In this document: positions 8,959-18,865 of the stretch, piece by piece | Numbering within the stretch: position 1 is the stretch's first letter | How the letters are laid out: the number at the start of each line of letters is the position of its first letter | NCBI GenBank assembly: GCA_030728405.1 | Contig: JANQZS010000099.1 | Location: 15,281-64,976 of the forward strand | Origin: Candidatus Nanopelagicales bacterium | Lineage (GTDB): Bacteria > Actinomycetota > Actinomycetes > S36-B12 | Direction of reading: 5' to 3' | Length of the DNA stretch: 49,696 bases | Notes under the pieces: generated by a model | Database searches by the model: none | Told to the model about the DNA's origin: nothing | The model's input: only the letters and a program-made list of their open reading frames with translations | Position numbers and translations under genes: made by a program

Positions 8959-11900
8959 TGCCAAAACGCGACGATATTGCCTCGGTGATGGTGATCGGTT
9001 CTGGACCGATCGTGATCGGCCAAGCATGTGAATTCGATTATTCCGGCACTCAAGCCTGCCGCGTATTGCGTGCTGAAGGCCTACGCGTGATTCTTGTGAA
9101 TTCCAATCCCGCGACCATCATGACTGACCCTGAATTTGCTGACGCTACCTATATCGAGCCGATTACCCCTGAATACGTCGAGCGCATCATCGCCAAGGAA
9201 CGCCCGGATGCATTGCTTCCCACGTTGGGCGGACAGACCGCACTGAACACTGCAATCGCATTGCACTCGGCTGGTGTGCTGGAGAAGTACGGCGTTGAGT
9301 TGATCGGTGCCGATGTGGAAGCCATTGAACGTGGTGAAAACCGGGAGAAGTTTCGCACCATCGTGTCTGAAATCGGTGCCGAAAGTGCGCGCTCATGGAT
9401 CTGTCATTCGATGGACGAATGCCTTCAGGCGGTTGAGGACTTGCAGTATCCAGTGGTGGTCCGGCCCTCTTTCACCATGGGAGGAGCTGGATCTGGAATT
9501 GCTTACGATGAATCGGATCTGCACCGAATCGCTGGTGCCGGCCTGCAGGCAAGTCCTACTACAGAGGTGTTGCTCGAGGAATCGATCATCGGCTGGAAAG
9601 AGTACGAGCTTGAACTGATGCGCGATAACAAAGACAACGTTGTGGTCATCTGTTCGATCGAGAACTTAGACCCCATGGGTGTTCACACCGGTGATTCAAT
9701 TACCGTCGCGCCGGCTTTGACATTAACCGACCGTGAATACCAGCACATGCGTGATGTGGGTATCGACATCATTCGTGCGGTCGGTGTTGATACAGGCGGT
9801 TGCAATATCCAGTTTGCGATCAACCCTGACGACGGCCGCATGATCGTCATCGAAATGAATCCGCGGGTTTCGCGCTCGTCAGCACTGGCATCGAAGGCGA
9901 CAGGATTCCCGATCGCCAAGATCGCTGCCCGGTTGGCGATCGGATACACCCTCGATGAGATTCCCAACGACATCACAAAGTCGACTCCTGCTTCATTTGA
10001 GCCCACATTGGATTACATCGTTGTCAAAGTGCCGCGGTTTGCCTTCGAGAAATTCCCGGGTGCCGACACGACTTTGACCACCAACATGAAAAGTGTGGGG
10101 GAGGCCATGTCGATCGGCCGCTCCTTCCCAGAAGCTTTGCAAAAGGCGCTTCGATCACTGGAGAAAAAAGAAGCGATCTTCTCCTGGCCCGCCGATCGTG
10201 CCGAGGTGGACTGCGCTGACTTATTGAACTTAATGAAGCGTCCACATGATGGCCGGCTTTCATTGGCGCAGCTCGCATTGTGGGCTGGCTCAAGCCTTGA
10301 ACAGGTTCACGAAGCAACAAATATCGACCCCTGGTTCCTCGATCAAATCATGCAGATCAACGAAATGGCTGACGTCATTCGTGCTGCGGATTCCCTCGAT
10401 GCCGAGTTTCTTTTCGCGGCTAAGTCAATGGGCTTCAGCGATCGGCAGATTGCGCAATTACGAAATTCAACCGAGACAGAAGAGCGCCGTCACCGTCATT
10501 CGCTGGGAATCCGTCCGGTATACAAAACCGTCGATACGTGCGCGGCCGAGTTCGAAGCCAGCACCCCGTACCACTACTCCTCATACGATGAAGAAAATGA
10601 GGCCTTTCCAACAGATCGGGAAAAGGTCATAATTCTTGGATCTGGCCCAAACCGGATTGGCCAAGGGATTGAGTTCGATTATTCGTGTGTGCATGCGGCC
10701 CTGACTCTCAGCGAAGCCGGCTACGAAACCATCATGGTGAATTGCAACCCCGAAACAGTGTCAACGGACTATGACACGTCTGATCGTCTCTATTTTGAAC
10801 CACTGACGTTAGAAGATGTTTTGGAAATCGTGCATCTGGAAGCGCAGTCCGGAAATTTAGTAGGTGTGGTCGTTCAATTAGGTGGTCAGACGCCACTGGG
10901 GCTGGCGCAAGCACTCGCCGATGAAGGCGTGCCGATTGTGGGAACCTCCCCAGCTGCGATTCACCTCGCTGAAGAACGCGGTGCTTTTGGTCAGGTTCTC
11001 GCCCGAGCCGGATTGCCGGCTCCCAAGCATGGAACTGCGAGTTCTTTTCAGGAAGCGCAACTTATCGCAGTCGATGTGGGTTATCCAGTTTTGGTGAGGC
11101 CGAGCTACGTTCTCGGGGGCCGAGGTATGGAGATCGTTTACGACGATTCGATGCTGGCCGATTACCTCGAGCGATCCACAGAGATCAATGCTGATCACCC
11201 CGTGCTGGTCGACCGATTCCTTGACGATGCAATCGAGATCGATGTCGACGCGATCTTCGACGGCACCGATCTTTACCTTGCCGGTGTGATGGAACACATT
11301 GAAGAGGCTGGAATTCACTCAGGCGACTCCGCCTGTGTGCTTCCCCCCATCACGCTGGGACCGTCAGAAATCGAGCGAATCCGGGAATCCACTCGCGCCA
11401 TAGCTGAAGGTGTCGGGGTGATTGGCCTGCTTAACGTCCAATACGCACTGGCAGATGGCGTGCTCTATGTTCTGGAGGCGAATCCACGCGCGTCTCGGAC
11501 CGTACCTTTTGTCTCCAAGGCAACTGCCGTACAGGTGGCGAAGGCTGCCTCTCGGGTGATGCTTGGCGCATCTATCGCTGACCTTCGTACTACAGGTTTG
11601 CTGCCCCTTCACGGCGATGGCGGCACATTGCCTGAAGGAACAGCAATCTCCGTCAAAGAAGCAGTCCTTCCTTTCGGTCGTTTCCATGGCGTGGATACCG
11701 TCCTCGGTCCTGAGATGCGTTCCACGGGTGAGGTCATGGGAATCGACGACACATTCGGGGTGGCATATGCAAAATCACAAGACGCTGCTTACTCCGGCGG
11801 ACTGCCATCCTCTGGTGTCGCATTTGTTTCCCTGGCTGATCGGGACAAGGACGCCGCGATTGGTCCAGTTCGCCGGCTCAGCGAGATCGGTTTCACCATC

Positions 11901-12269
11901 GTTGCCACGTCGGGCACGGCTAAATTTCTCAGGGGGCACGGAATCGAGGTCGGAGTTCTCCGCAAACAGCACGAGGGTAGAGGCGCTGATGGTGAACCCA
12001 CCACGGTCGATGCCATCATGAACGGCGACGTGGATCTCATCGTGAATACGCCTTATGGCGTGGGGCCTCGGGCCGATGGCTACGAAATCAGAACAGCCGC
12101 GGTCACCAAAGGAATTGCGTCCATAACGACCGTGCAAGGTTTATCCGCAGCAGTGCAGGGAATCGACTCGATGCAATCTATGCAACCAGGAGTGCGGTCC
12201 ATGCAAGAGCACGCGTTAGATGTGGCTCGGCTGCGGGCTGAAGCTGATGTGCTCGATGGTCGGGGGTGA
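8958..12269 (+). CDS. carB: Carbamoyl-phosphate synthase large subunit
   Basis: Makes carbamoyl phosphate from bicarbonate, ammonia and two ATP. The 1103 residues consist of two homologous ATP-grasp halves followed by an MGS-like allosteric domain. The first half shows [19 protein letters not shown] and [14 protein letters not shown]; the second shows [19 protein letters not shown] and [17 protein letters not shown]. The C-terminal regulatory part begins near [11 protein letters not shown]. Full length for an actinobacterial CarB. It is coupled to carA by a one-base overlap and to pyrK by TGATG. Confidence 0.98.
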   Translation: MPKRDDIASVMVIGSGPIVIGQACEFDYSGTQACRVLRAEGLRVILVNSNPATIMTDPEFADATYIEPITPEYVERIIAKERPDALLPTLGGQTALNTAIALHSAGVLEKYGVELIGADVEAIERGENREKFRTIVSEIGAESARSWICHSMDECLQAVEDLQYPVVVRPSFTMGGAGSGIAYDESDLHRIAGAGLQASPTTEVLLEESIIGWKEYELELMRDNKDNVVVICSIENLDPMGVHTGDSITVAPALTLTDREYQHMRDVGIDIIRAVGVDTGGCNIQFAINPDDGRMIVIEMNPRVSRSSALASKATGFPIAKIAARLAIGYTLDEIPNDITKSTPASFEPTLDYIVVKVPRFAFEKFPGADTTLTTNMKSVGEAMSIGRSFPEALQKALRSLEKKEAIFSWPADRAEVDCADLLNLMKRPHDGRLSLAQLALWAGSSLEQVHEATNIDPWFLDQIMQINEMADVIRAADSLDAEFLFAAKSMGFSDRQIAQLRNSTETEERRHRHSLGIRPVYKTVDTCAAEFEASTPYHYSSYDEENEAFPTDREKVIILGSGPNRIGQGIEFDYSCVHAALTLSEAGYETIMVNCNPETVSTDYDTSDRLYFEPLTLEDVLEIVHLEAQSGNLVGVVVQLGGQTPLGLAQALADEGVPIVGTSPAAIHLAEERGAFGQVLARAGLPAPKHGTASSFQEAQLIAVDVGYPVLVRPSYVLGGRGMEIVYDDSMLADYLERSTEINADHPVLVDRFLDDAIEIDVDAIFDGTDLYLAGVMEHIEEAGIHSGDSACVLPPITLGPSEIERIRESTRAIAEGVGVIGLLNVQYALADGVLYVLEANPRASRTVPFVSKATAVQVAKAASRVMLGASIADLRTTGLLPLHGDGGTLPEGTAISVKEAVLPFGRFHGVDTVLGPEMRSTGEVMGIDDTFGVAYAKSQDAAYSGGLPSSGVAFVSLADRDKDAAIGPVRRLSEIGFTIVATSGTAKFLRGHGIEVGVLRKQHEGRGADGEPTTVDAIMNGDVDLIVNTPYGVGPRADGYEIRTAAVTKGIASITTVQGLSAAVQGIDSMQSMQPGVRSMQEHALDVARLRAEADVLDGRG

Positions 12270-13132
12270 TGAGTGTGACGCTGCAAGTGAGCTCGGAAGT
12301 ACTCGACGTGCGTAGAGCCGGAAGTTATTTTGTCATTTCTCTCACTGCACCAGGAATCGCCGAGATCGCCAAGCCTGGGCAATTTATCACGATTGCGATG
12401 GGCGGGGAAGAGTCAAGCATGATGCTCCGTCGCTCCTTTGCCATTCATCAGGTGCAATCGCGGGGTGTGTACGGCGGCACTTTAGACATCGTCGTTTCTG
12501 TCCACGGAAAAGGCACCAAGTGGTTATCTGAACGACGACGTCATGACACTCTGGCCGTTGTTGGTCCTTTGGGAACACCATTCTCTCTGCCTAAGTCACC
12601 GGTTTCATGTGTCATCGTTGGTGGTGGGTATGGCAGCGCGCCGCTATTTGTGTTAGCCGAGCAACTTCGCGACCGCGGCTGCAGGGTTGATGCGGTACTG
12701 GGTGCCAGCACCGAAGAAAAGCTCTTTGGCGTTTTGGAATTGAAGCGACTTGCGACCGCCATCACTGTCACGACTGACGACGGATCCAGCGGATTCAAGG
12801 GAAACGTTGCCGACGTCCTCCCGGAACTCATAGATCGTGTCAACGCTGACGTTGTGTACGCGTGCGGGCCGATGGGGATGCTCTCGGCCGTGGCTGAAAT
12901 TGCTACGCGTAAGCGTGTGTTTAGTCAGTGTTCGGTAGAGGAAGCGATGGCGTGTGGAATCGGCGTGTGCATGACCTGTGTTCTTCCAGTCATTGGCGAT
13001 GACGGAGTGACCCGCATGGTTCGTTCATGCACTGACGGGCCCACCTTCCGCGGAGATCGGGTGCGTTGGTCTGACGTCGGAACGATTCCCGAAGATACCT
13101 ATGGCGCACCGGTGAGTGGTGTTCGCTCATGA
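12269..13132 (+). CDS. pyrK: Dihydroorotate dehydrogenase B electron-transfer subunit
   Basis: Carries electrons from PyrD to NAD+ via FAD and a 2Fe-2S cluster. 287 residues: N-terminal FAD-binding beta-barrel with RRSFAI (flavin contact), a Rossmann NAD domain with VGGGYGSAPLFVLAEQL, and a C-terminal cluster motif with Cys229-x4-Cys234-x2-Cys237-x16-Cys254 (CGIGVCMTC...C), close to the spacing in the Lactococcus enzyme. The ATG at 12269 is chosen because it forms the same TGATG overlap as its neighbours; a GTG three bases upstream is possible. Its ATGA overlap with pyrD fits a two-subunit complex. Confidence 0.93.
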   Translation: MSVTLQVSSEVLDVRRAGSYFVISLTAPGIAEIAKPGQFITIAMGGEESSMMLRRSFAIHQVQSRGVYGGTLDIVVSVHGKGTKWLSERRRHDTLAVVGPLGTPFSLPKSPVSCVIVGGGYGSAPLFVLAEQLRDRGCRVDAVLGASTEEKLFGVLELKRLATAITVTTDDGSSGFKGNVADVLPELIDRVNADVVYACGPMGMLSAVAEIATRKRVFSQCSVEEAMACGIGVCMTCVLPVIGDDGVTRMVRSCTDGPTFRGDRVRWSDVGTIPEDTYGAPVSGVRS

Positions 13133-14175
13133 GTCGCGCACTATTCGTTAAGCCGTCGTCTTTATCTGGCCCCGCCTTGTCGGTAGACATGACCGCGTCA
13201 TTTGCCGGTTTAGAACTTCCTAGCCCCATGCTCACCGCTTCTGGCTGCGCAGCAGCTGGGAAAGAGTTGGACGCATTCTTTGACATCACTGCGATCGGTG
13301 GTGTGGTAACGAAAAGCATCATGATGCAGCCGCGGTCGGGGCGAGCCACTCCTCGAATGGCTGAAACCCCCAGCGGAATGCTTAATTCCATTGGCCTGCA
13401 AGGTCCAGGCCTTGATCGATTCATCGAAGAAGACTTGGCGTGGCTCAACAATCGCGGCGCACGCACGATCGTGTCCATTGCCGGAGAAACCGCTGAGGAA
13501 TTCGGCAAGATCGCTCAACGGTTGCGCAATGTGGGTGGGTTTGAAGCGATCGAGGTCAATATTTCCTGCCCCAACGTGGCTGATCGGGGTCAGGTTTTCG
13601 CCTGTAATCCAGTGAGCGCTGCTCAGGTGGTCCAGGTAGTTAAGCGAAACTCTGATGCGCGCATGCCGATCTTTGCAAAGCTCTCACCGGATGTCACAGA
13701 CATCGTCGAGATTGCAGATTCGGTCATCAAGGCAGGTGCAACCGGTGTTTCACTGATCAATACCTTGCTCGGAATGGTCATCGATCCCGTAACGATGCGG
13801 CCGGCGCTGGCTGGAATCACCGGTGGCCTTTCGGGTCCGGCGATTCGGCCCGTGGCCGTGCGGTGCGTGTGGAGTGTTCGGCAGGCATTTCCTGATATCC
13901 CGATCATCGGAATGGGAGGGATCAGATCGGGTACTGATGCACTGGAATTCATCCTCGCCGGAGCAAATGCAGTGTCCGTAGGAACCAGTATTTTCAATGA
14001 CCCATCAGCACCATTCCGTATCCATGGCGAATTGCAGGTGGCATTGGCTGAGCGTGGTTTCTCCTCGCTTGCTGACGCAGTGTCCTACGCGCATCGGCCT
14101 GTCGATACCACTCGCGAAGACCCGATCACCTCAGAGCAGTCATCTGATGATGACTGGGATTTCATTTCCGAATGA
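13129..14175 (+). CDS. pyrD: Dihydroorotate dehydrogenase, class 1B catalytic subunit
   Basis: Oxidises dihydroorotate to orotate with FMN. The 348 residues contain VNISCPNVADRG, with Cys as the catalytic base, which marks class 1 (class 2 enzymes have Ser), and GVSLINTLLGM, IGMGGIRSGTDALEFI and VGTSIF for FMN and phosphate binding. No N-terminal membrane helix of the class 2 quinone type is present. With pyrK directly upstream this is the NAD-dependent 1B form. An acidic tail (SSDDDWDFISE) follows the barrel. The first 20 or so residues are less conserved and the start rests on the four-base overlap with pyrK. Confidence 0.94.
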   Translation: MSRALFVKPSSLSGPALSVDMTASFAGLELPSPMLTASGCAAAGKELDAFFDITAIGGVVTKSIMMQPRSGRATPRMAETPSGMLNSIGLQGPGLDRFIEEDLAWLNNRGARTIVSIAGETAEEFGKIAQRLRNVGGFEAIEVNISCPNVADRGQVFACNPVSAAQVVQVVKRNSDARMPIFAKLSPDVTDIVEIADSVIKAGATGVSLINTLLGMVIDPVTMRPALAGITGGLSGPAIRPVAVRCVWSVRQAFPDIPIIGMGGIRSGTDALEFILAGANAVSVGTSIFNDPSAPFRIHGELQVALAERGFSSLADAVSYAHRPVDTTREDPITSEQSSDDDWDFISE

Positions 14176-14912
14176 GTTCCATGCGTGTGACTTTCCCCCG
14201 TGCACCCATCGCGGTGGCGCTCGATGCGCCTTCGCTCGCAGATCTGCGCACGTGGGCCGAAGAGACCGCTCCGTTCGTTTCGTGTCTGAAGGTGGGACTT
14301 GAAGTTTTTTATCGAGACGGCCGCGAGGCAGTGGTTGCTGCGCGCGAGGGTGCACTCTCTGCGGGAGTTACCGATTCCATGCTCTTTCTCGATGTGAAGT
14401 TGCACGACATTCCCGCAACGGTTCGCGGAGCGGCAGATGCCCTTCGCGACATTGCTCCTGATTTTCTCACGGTTCACGCATCCGGGGGCCCAGACATGAT
14501 CGCTGCGGCCTGCGCGGTTCTTCCGAATACGCGGATTACTGCCGTCACGGTCCTGACCAGTTTGGGCCCTCGTGATCTGGCCTCGCTCGGTCTCGATGGT
14601 GCACCGGAGGAGATCGTGGTGCGGTGGGCAGCGATGGCCGTTGATGCAGGTGCCCGAGCAATTGTGTGTTCCCCCTTAGAAGTCGCCGCGGTGCGGGCGG
14701 CAGTTCCCGATGATGTCGTGCTGATAACCCCAGGCGTGCGCCCAGCCGGGGTAGGCACCGATGACCAAAAGCGGGTCACCACTCCCGAGGACGCCATCCG
14801 CATGGGTGCTGACCTTCTCGTGATTGGGCGACCCATCACCGGGGCCGCAAAGATGGCTGATGCGGCCCGATCTATCGGCCTTTCTTTGACCGAGGTTGGC
14901 GGCACTTCATGA
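14172..14912 (+). CDS. pyrF: Orotidine 5'-phosphate decarboxylase (type I)
   Basis: Last step to UMP. 246 residues with the catalytic FLDVKLHDIPATV (Asp-x-Lys-x-x-Asp), the phosphate-binding ITPGVRP, and DLLVIGRPIT near the C-terminus. This is the type I family; mycobacterial PyrF belongs to the type II family, so enzyme type differs although gene position is the same. The ATG at 14172 overlaps the pyrD stop (ATGA); an in-frame ATG at 14181 would remove only three residues. Confidence 0.95.
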   Translation: MSSMRVTFPRAPIAVALDAPSLADLRTWAEETAPFVSCLKVGLEVFYRDGREAVVAAREGALSAGVTDSMLFLDVKLHDIPATVRGAADALRDIAPDFLTVHASGGPDMIAAACAVLPNTRITAVTVLTSLGPRDLASLGLDGAPEEIVVRWAAMAVDAGARAIVCSPLEVAAVRAAVPDDVVLITPGVRPAGVGTDDQKRVTTPEDAIRMGADLLVIGRPITGAAKMADAARSIGLSLTEVGGTS

Positions 14913-15232
14913 CGATGCCAGTGCGGACCAACGAAGAGCGCGATGCCGCCCTTGTCTCGGCGCGCGCCGTTCGACGAGTCAGGGCGCAATTGCGTGATGA
15001 CATCAGGAATGGCCAATTGAGTGCATGCGAGGTGCTCACCGGATATCCCACCAATGAGGAATGGGCGAGAGTCAAGGTGAGGTGGCTCCTCGAATCCATC
15101 CCCGGAATGGGCCAGGTCAAGGTTTCATCACTCATGGATCAGCTTCGCATCGCGCCGAGCAGGCGCGTTCGTGGATTAGGGATTCATCAACGGGCAGCCC
15201 TCGTCGATTCACTCAAGGATCGCAATGTCTGA
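14909..15232 (+). CDS. mihF: Integration host factor, actinobacterial type (mIHF)
   Basis: Small basic nucleoid-associated DNA-binding protein, unrelated to IHF of proteobacteria. 107 residues: an N-terminal helix rich in Arg ([19 protein letters not shown]), then the helix-two-turn-helix region with [22 protein letters not shown] and the basic end RRVRGLG. It lies between pyrF and gmk, as in Mycobacterium and Streptomyces. The ATG overlaps the pyrF stop by four bases, and its stop overlaps the start of gmk by eight. Confidence 0.95.
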   Translation: MTMPVRTNEERDAALVSARAVRRVRAQLRDDIRNGQLSACEVLTGYPTNEEWARVKVRWLLESIPGMGQVKVSSLMDQLRIAPSRRVRGLGIHQRAALVDSLKDRNV

Positions 15233-15788
15233 CCTCGCGCCGCTGATTGTGGTTTCTGGCCCTTCGGGGGTAGGCAAGAGCACTGTGGTCACTGAAGCGC
15301 TGCGCCTTGACCCGAGTATTTGGTTATCCGTTTCCGCGACGACTCGTTCACCTCGGCCAGGTGAAGTGAATGGCGAGCACTATTTCTTCCTATCCCAGGA
15401 GGAATTTGATGAACTCGTGGCAACCGGGGGTTTGCTGGAGTGGGCCGAATACGCCGGGAACAGGTACGGAACCCCTCGAGAGGCCGTGGCTGCGCATCGA
15501 ATGGCCGGTCAGCCCGTATTGCTTGAGATTGAGGTTCAAGGTGCCCGCCAGGTGCGCAGCAGCGTCGCTGATGCCACTTTGGTGTTTCTAGCACCGCCAA
15601 CTGCCGAAATCCTTGAGGAGCGTCTTCGCAATCGAGGTACCGAGGAGGAGGCTGTGGTCGCCGCCCGATTGGAGGTGGCCACGGCTGAACTCGCTGCTGC
15701 GGGGGAGTTCGATGTGGTCCTGGTGAATGCCGAGGTCGGCCAGTGTGCCCAGGCATTGCTAGACTTTGCCATTCGAGGCATTGGCTAG
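15225..15788 (+). CDS. gmk: Guanylate kinase
   Basis: Phosphorylates GMP to GDP. 187 residues, normal size. P-loop [10 protein letters not shown] (11-20), GMP-binding [17 protein letters not shown], and [14 protein letters not shown]. The ATG at 15225 sits inside the end of mihF. It is followed by a 63-base gap before rpoZ. Confidence 0.97.
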   Translation: MSDLAPLIVVSGPSGVGKSTVVTEALRLDPSIWLSVSATTRSPRPGEVNGEHYFFLSQEEFDELVATGGLLEWAEYAGNRYGTPREAVAAHRMAGQPVLLEIEVQGARQVRSSVADATLVFLAPPTAEILEERLRNRGTEEEAVVAARLEVATAELAAAGEFDVVLVNAEVGQCAQALLDFAIRGIG

Positions 15789-15851
15789 GCGCTTGATGTA
15801 GCTAGTGGCCCTGAGACCCATTCGTTTCCCACCTGCAGATGAGGCTTGACC

Positions 15852-16184
15852 GTGAGCACAGGACGCCCCGAAGGCATCACCTATCCGTCCATCGATGCCT
15901 TGCTTGAGAAGACAGATTCCAAGTACTCGCTGGTGAGCTACGCAGCCAAGCGCGCGCGGCAGATCAATGCTTACTATTCCCAGCTCGGCGAGGGCCTACT
16001 CGAATACGTCGGCCCCCTCGTTGAAACCCATGTTCAAGAGAAGCCGCTCTCCATTGCCCTCCGTGAGATCGATGCAGGTTTGCTCACTGTTGTTCCTTTT
16101 GATCCAGCCGAGGAGCAGGTTGTCGTTGAAGGTGTCGCGGCAGCCGATCCCTTCGTAGTTGTTGAAGAGGAGACGACCGACTAG
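15852..16184 (+). CDS. rpoZ: RNA polymerase omega subunit
   Basis: Small subunit that aids assembly of RNA polymerase around beta-prime. 110 residues; [23 protein letters not shown] and [18 protein letters not shown] are the actinobacterial omega signature. GTG 15852 is preferred because GAGG (15841-15844) lies 7 bases upstream; an in-frame TTG at 15846 would be too close to it. The C-terminal tail is acidic (EEETTD). The stop lies in the arm of a hairpin. Confidence 0.94.
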   Translation: MSTGRPEGITYPSIDALLEKTDSKYSLVSYAAKRARQINAYYSQLGEGLLEYVGPLVETHVQEKPLSIALREIDAGLLTVVPFDPAEEQVVVEGVAAADPFVVVEEETTD

Positions 16185-16195
16185 TTCGGTCGTCT
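16171..16195 (+). terminator. Hairpin at the rpoZ stop codon
   Basis: A perfect 10-base inverted repeat, AGACGACCGA and TCGGTCGTCT, encloses the five-base loop CTAGT that contains the rpoZ stop. No T-run follows. It may act as a terminator or as an mRNA 3'-end stabiliser between the pyr-mihF-gmk-rpoZ run and coaBC. Confidence 0.5.
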
Positions 16196-16203
16196 AACGC
16201 CCG

Positions 16204-17427
16204 ATGGTGCAGGAGTCACCTGTCGTCTTGGGTGTTGCCGGCGGCATCGCCGCTTACAAAGCCGTCGAACTACTCAGAATCCTGCGCGAATCCGGGATTG
16301 ATGTTGTCGTCGTGCCTACCGCTAATGCACTTCGCTTTGTCGGGTCACCCACATGGGAAGCGCTTTCTGGCCGACCAGTAGCGACCGATGTGTGGGCCAA
16401 CACCCACCAGGTGCCACACGTGCGATTAGGACAACAGGCACGCGCAGTGGTTGTTGCACCGGCCACCGCCGATCTCCTTGCTAGGGCAGTATCGGGAATT
16501 GCCGATGATCTCCTCACCAACACCTTGCTCACTGCTTCGTGCCCCGTGATCATGGCCCCAGCAATGCACACTGAGATGTGGCAGCACCCGGCCACCCAGC
16601 GCAATGTGCAGATATTGCGTGCGCGAGGGGTGATCGTGCTGGAACCTGCTGTGGGCCGACTTACAGGTACCGACTCTGGCCCTGGTCGCTTGGCGGATCC
16701 ATCGGCCATCGCCCATGCAGTGCGCGATGTTCTGCGCCGCCGTCCCCAACCAGATTTGCTCGGAGTGCGGGTGCTGATTAGTGCAGGTGGCACCCGAGAG
16801 TCGTGGGATCCCGTTCGCTTCATCGGCAATCGGAGTAGCGGTCGGCAAGGTATCGAATTGGCCCGAACCGCAATCAGCAGGGGAGCCGAGGTCACACTCG
16901 TGGCCGCCGCCATCGAAGTTGAGCCACCTGCCGGGGCTTTGGTCGTACGAGTGGAGTCCGCTGAAGATCTCCGAGCTGCCATGCATGCTCATGCGCAAGT
17001 TGCTGATGTGGTGGTCATGGCGGCGGCGGTCGCGGATTTCCGCCCTGCCGACATTGCGAAAGACAAGATAAAGAAGAGCGACTCCGGCTCCGTGCCAGAA
17101 TTAGCCCTCGAACGCACTACCGATGTGTTGGCTGAATTGGTAGTGAAACGGGGTGAATCCAGGGCACCTTTCATCGTGGGATTCGCGGCTGAGACCGCTC
17201 GCGATTCCGAAGATCTGCTCACCCTCGGGCAAGAGAAACTCGCGCGGAAGGGCTGTGATCTGCTCGTCGTCAATGACGTAGCCGCCCACGACGTTTTTGG
17301 CTCGACGCACAACTCAGTGCTGATTTTGAGTCGAGCTGGCGAGCCGGTAGTTCTTGTTCGCCAGCCCAAAGAGGACTTAGCCGATGCGCTCTGGGACACG
17401 GTGCGCAATCGGATCCCGGCCAGATAG
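16204..17427 (+). CDS. coaBC: Bifunctional phosphopantothenoylcysteine decarboxylase / phosphopantothenate-cysteine ligase
   Basis: Two middle steps of coenzyme A synthesis. 407 residues. The N-terminal CoaC flavodoxin-like half (1-180) has GVAGGIAAYKA, the catalytic His72 (VPHVRLG) and PAMHTEMW, where the usual Asn of PxMNxxMW is His. The C-terminal CoaB half begins near GVRVLISAGGTRE and has FIGNRSSGRQG, MAAAVADFRP and the lysine motif KDKIKK. No ribosome-binding site precedes ATG 16204. The segment TGTDSGPGR lacks the Cys found in the ACGxxGxGR segment of E. coli Dfp. Confidence 0.96.
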   Translation: MVQESPVVLGVAGGIAAYKAVELLRILRESGIDVVVVPTANALRFVGSPTWEALSGRPVATDVWANTHQVPHVRLGQQARAVVVAPATADLLARAVSGIADDLLTNTLLTASCPVIMAPAMHTEMWQHPATQRNVQILRARGVIVLEPAVGRLTGTDSGPGRLADPSAIAHAVRDVLRRRPQPDLLGVRVLISAGGTRESWDPVRFIGNRSSGRQGIELARTAISRGAEVTLVAAAIEVEPPAGALVVRVESAEDLRAAMHAHAQVADVVVMAAAVADFRPADIAKDKIKKSDSGSVPELALERTTDVLAELVVKRGESRAPFIVGFAAETARDSEDLLTLGQEKLARKGCDLLVVNDVAAHDVFGSTHNSVLILSRAGEPVVLVRQPKEDLADALWDTVRNRIPAR

Positions 17428-17439
17428 CCGGTGCTCGTG

Positions 17440-17445
17440 TAGAGT
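17440..17445 (+). promoter_or_regulatory. -10 box for the metK riboswitch transcript
   Basis: TAGAGT ends 7 bases before the GGTC that opens the riboswitch, so the predicted transcription start coincides with the 5' edge of the RNA fold. No good -35 is seen. Confidence 0.55.
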
Positions 17446-17452
17446 TTGGGTC

Positions 17453-17558
17453 GGTCAAGAGCACCAGCGTTAAGTCCCGGCTCGCTGGTCGGCAACCCTC
17501 CTCCGCGGTGGGGTGCTCCGGGAGCAGACCAGGCCTCATCCGAGGCAAGCGCGAGTCC
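17453..17558 (+). promoter_or_regulatory. SAM-IV-type riboswitch upstream of metK
   Basis: The stretch from GGTCAAGAGCACCAGCGTTA through GTCCCGGCTCGCTGGTCGGC, CAACCCTCC, GCGGTGGGGTGCTCCGGG, AGACCAGG and GGCAAGCGCGAGTCC follows, element by element, the SAM-IV riboswitch known from Mycobacterium. P1 pairs GGTC with GACC; P2/P3 arms and the 3' pseudoknot strand GCAAGCGCG are recognisable. The class binds S-adenosylmethionine. It ends 43 bases before the metK start, so high SAM should lower MetK synthesis, probably by acting on the ribosome site AGGGAGAG (17588-17595). Assignment is by recalled consensus, not a covariance search. Confidence 0.88.
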
Positions 17559-17601
17559 TGACCGCAGGGCTGCGAGGAGCCTGATCTAGGGAGAGTTACA
17601 C

Positions 17602-18852
17602 GTGTCAAACCGCTTGTTCACATCAGAGTCAGTCACTGAGGGTCACCCAGACAAAATGGCGGACCAGATTAGTGATGCCATCCTTGATGATCTTCTGCGC
17701 CAAGACCCACGTAGCCGGGTGGCGGTTGAGACGATGCTCACGACCGGTCAGGTGCACGTTGCTGGCGAGGTGACCACCGAAGGTTTTGCAGATGTCATGA
17801 AATTAGTGCGCGATACCGTCATGGAAATTGGTTATGACTCGTCGGCCAAGGGTTTTGATGGCGAGTCGTGTGGCATCTCGGTGTCGATCGGCAAGCAGTC
17901 ACCAGATATCGCGCAGGGTGTCGACGATGCAATCGAAGAGCGCGAGGGTGCAAGTTCTGATCCGCTTGATCGTCAGGGCGCGGGGGACCAAGGTTTAATG
18001 TTTGGGTTCGCGTGCACTGACACAGTCGATTTGATGCCGCTGCCTATTTCCTTGGCGCAGCGGTTGGCACAGCAGCTCACCTCCGTTCGCAAAGACGGGA
18101 CCATGCCGTACCTGCGGCCAGACGGCAAAACTCAGGTCACCATTGCTTACGACGAGAACGATCGACCCATCAGGATCGACACGGTTGTGGTGAGCAGCCA
18201 GCATGCCCGTGACATCAGTTTGGAAAACATGCTGACCCCGGATGTGCGCAAGTACGTTGTCGAGCCCATTTTGTCGACAATCGATCTTGATTCCAGCGAT
18301 TACCGTCTGCTGGTGAACCCCACCGGTCGCTTCGAAGTCGGCGGCCCGATGGGTGATGCTGGCCTGACCGGTCGCAAAATCATTGTTGATACCTACGGTG
18401 GCATGGCCCGACATGGTGGCGGAGCGTTCTCTGGCAAAGATCCATCAAAGGTGGACCGTTCGGCGGCATACGCGATGCGCTGGGTGGCCAAGAATGTTGT
18501 GGCTGCGGGGCTTGCTACCCGCTGCGAGGTTCAAGTTGCCTACGCGATTGGCAAAGCCCACCCGGTGGGAGTATTCGTGGAGACTTTTGGCACGGGGGTA
18601 ATCGCCGACGAAGCAATCCAAGAGGCGGTACTTCGAGTCTTTGACCTTCGCCCGGCTGCGATCATCCGCGATTTGGATCTCTTGCGGCCCATTTATCGAG
18701 TGACGAGTGCCTACGGACACTTTGGGCGTCCACAGGGAACCAATGAGCTTCTCGACTCTGATGACCCGACCAAGCGCACCAAGGTTGGCCCCACGTTTAC
18801 TTGGGAAAACACCGACCGCGCAGAGGATCTCCGCTCGGTCGCCGGTATCTAG
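17602..18852 (+). CDS. metK: S-adenosylmethionine synthetase
   Basis: Makes SAM from methionine and ATP. 416 residues; motifs [19 protein letters not shown] at the N-terminus, [32 protein letters not shown] and the phosphate loop [19 protein letters not shown]. The GTG at 17602 has AGGGAGAG six bases upstream and gives the conserved N-terminus. Expression is probably under the SAM riboswitch directly before it, a simple product-feedback loop. The priA coding region follows at once. Confidence 0.98.
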   Translation: MSNRLFTSESVTEGHPDKMADQISDAILDDLLRQDPRSRVAVETMLTTGQVHVAGEVTTEGFADVMKLVRDTVMEIGYDSSAKGFDGESCGISVSIGKQSPDIAQGVDDAIEEREGASSDPLDRQGAGDQGLMFGFACTDTVDLMPLPISLAQRLAQQLTSVRKDGTMPYLRPDGKTQVTIAYDENDRPIRIDTVVVSSQHARDISLENMLTPDVRKYVVEPILSTIDLDSSDYRLLVNPTGRFEVGGPMGDAGLTGRKIIVDTYGGMARHGGGAFSGKDPSKVDRSAAYAMRWVAKNVVAAGLATRCEVQVAYAIGKAHPVGVFVETFGTGVIADEAIQEAVLRVFDLRPAAIIRDLDLLRPIYRVTSAYGHFGRPQGTNELLDSDDPTKRTKVGPTFTWENTDRAEDLRSVAGI

Positions 18853-18865
18853 TCAGGGGGACAGC

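Noticed and set aside
18707-18865. priA start inside metK
   Set aside because: No family similarity in the extra residues and they overlap conserved MetK codons; kept only as an alternative.
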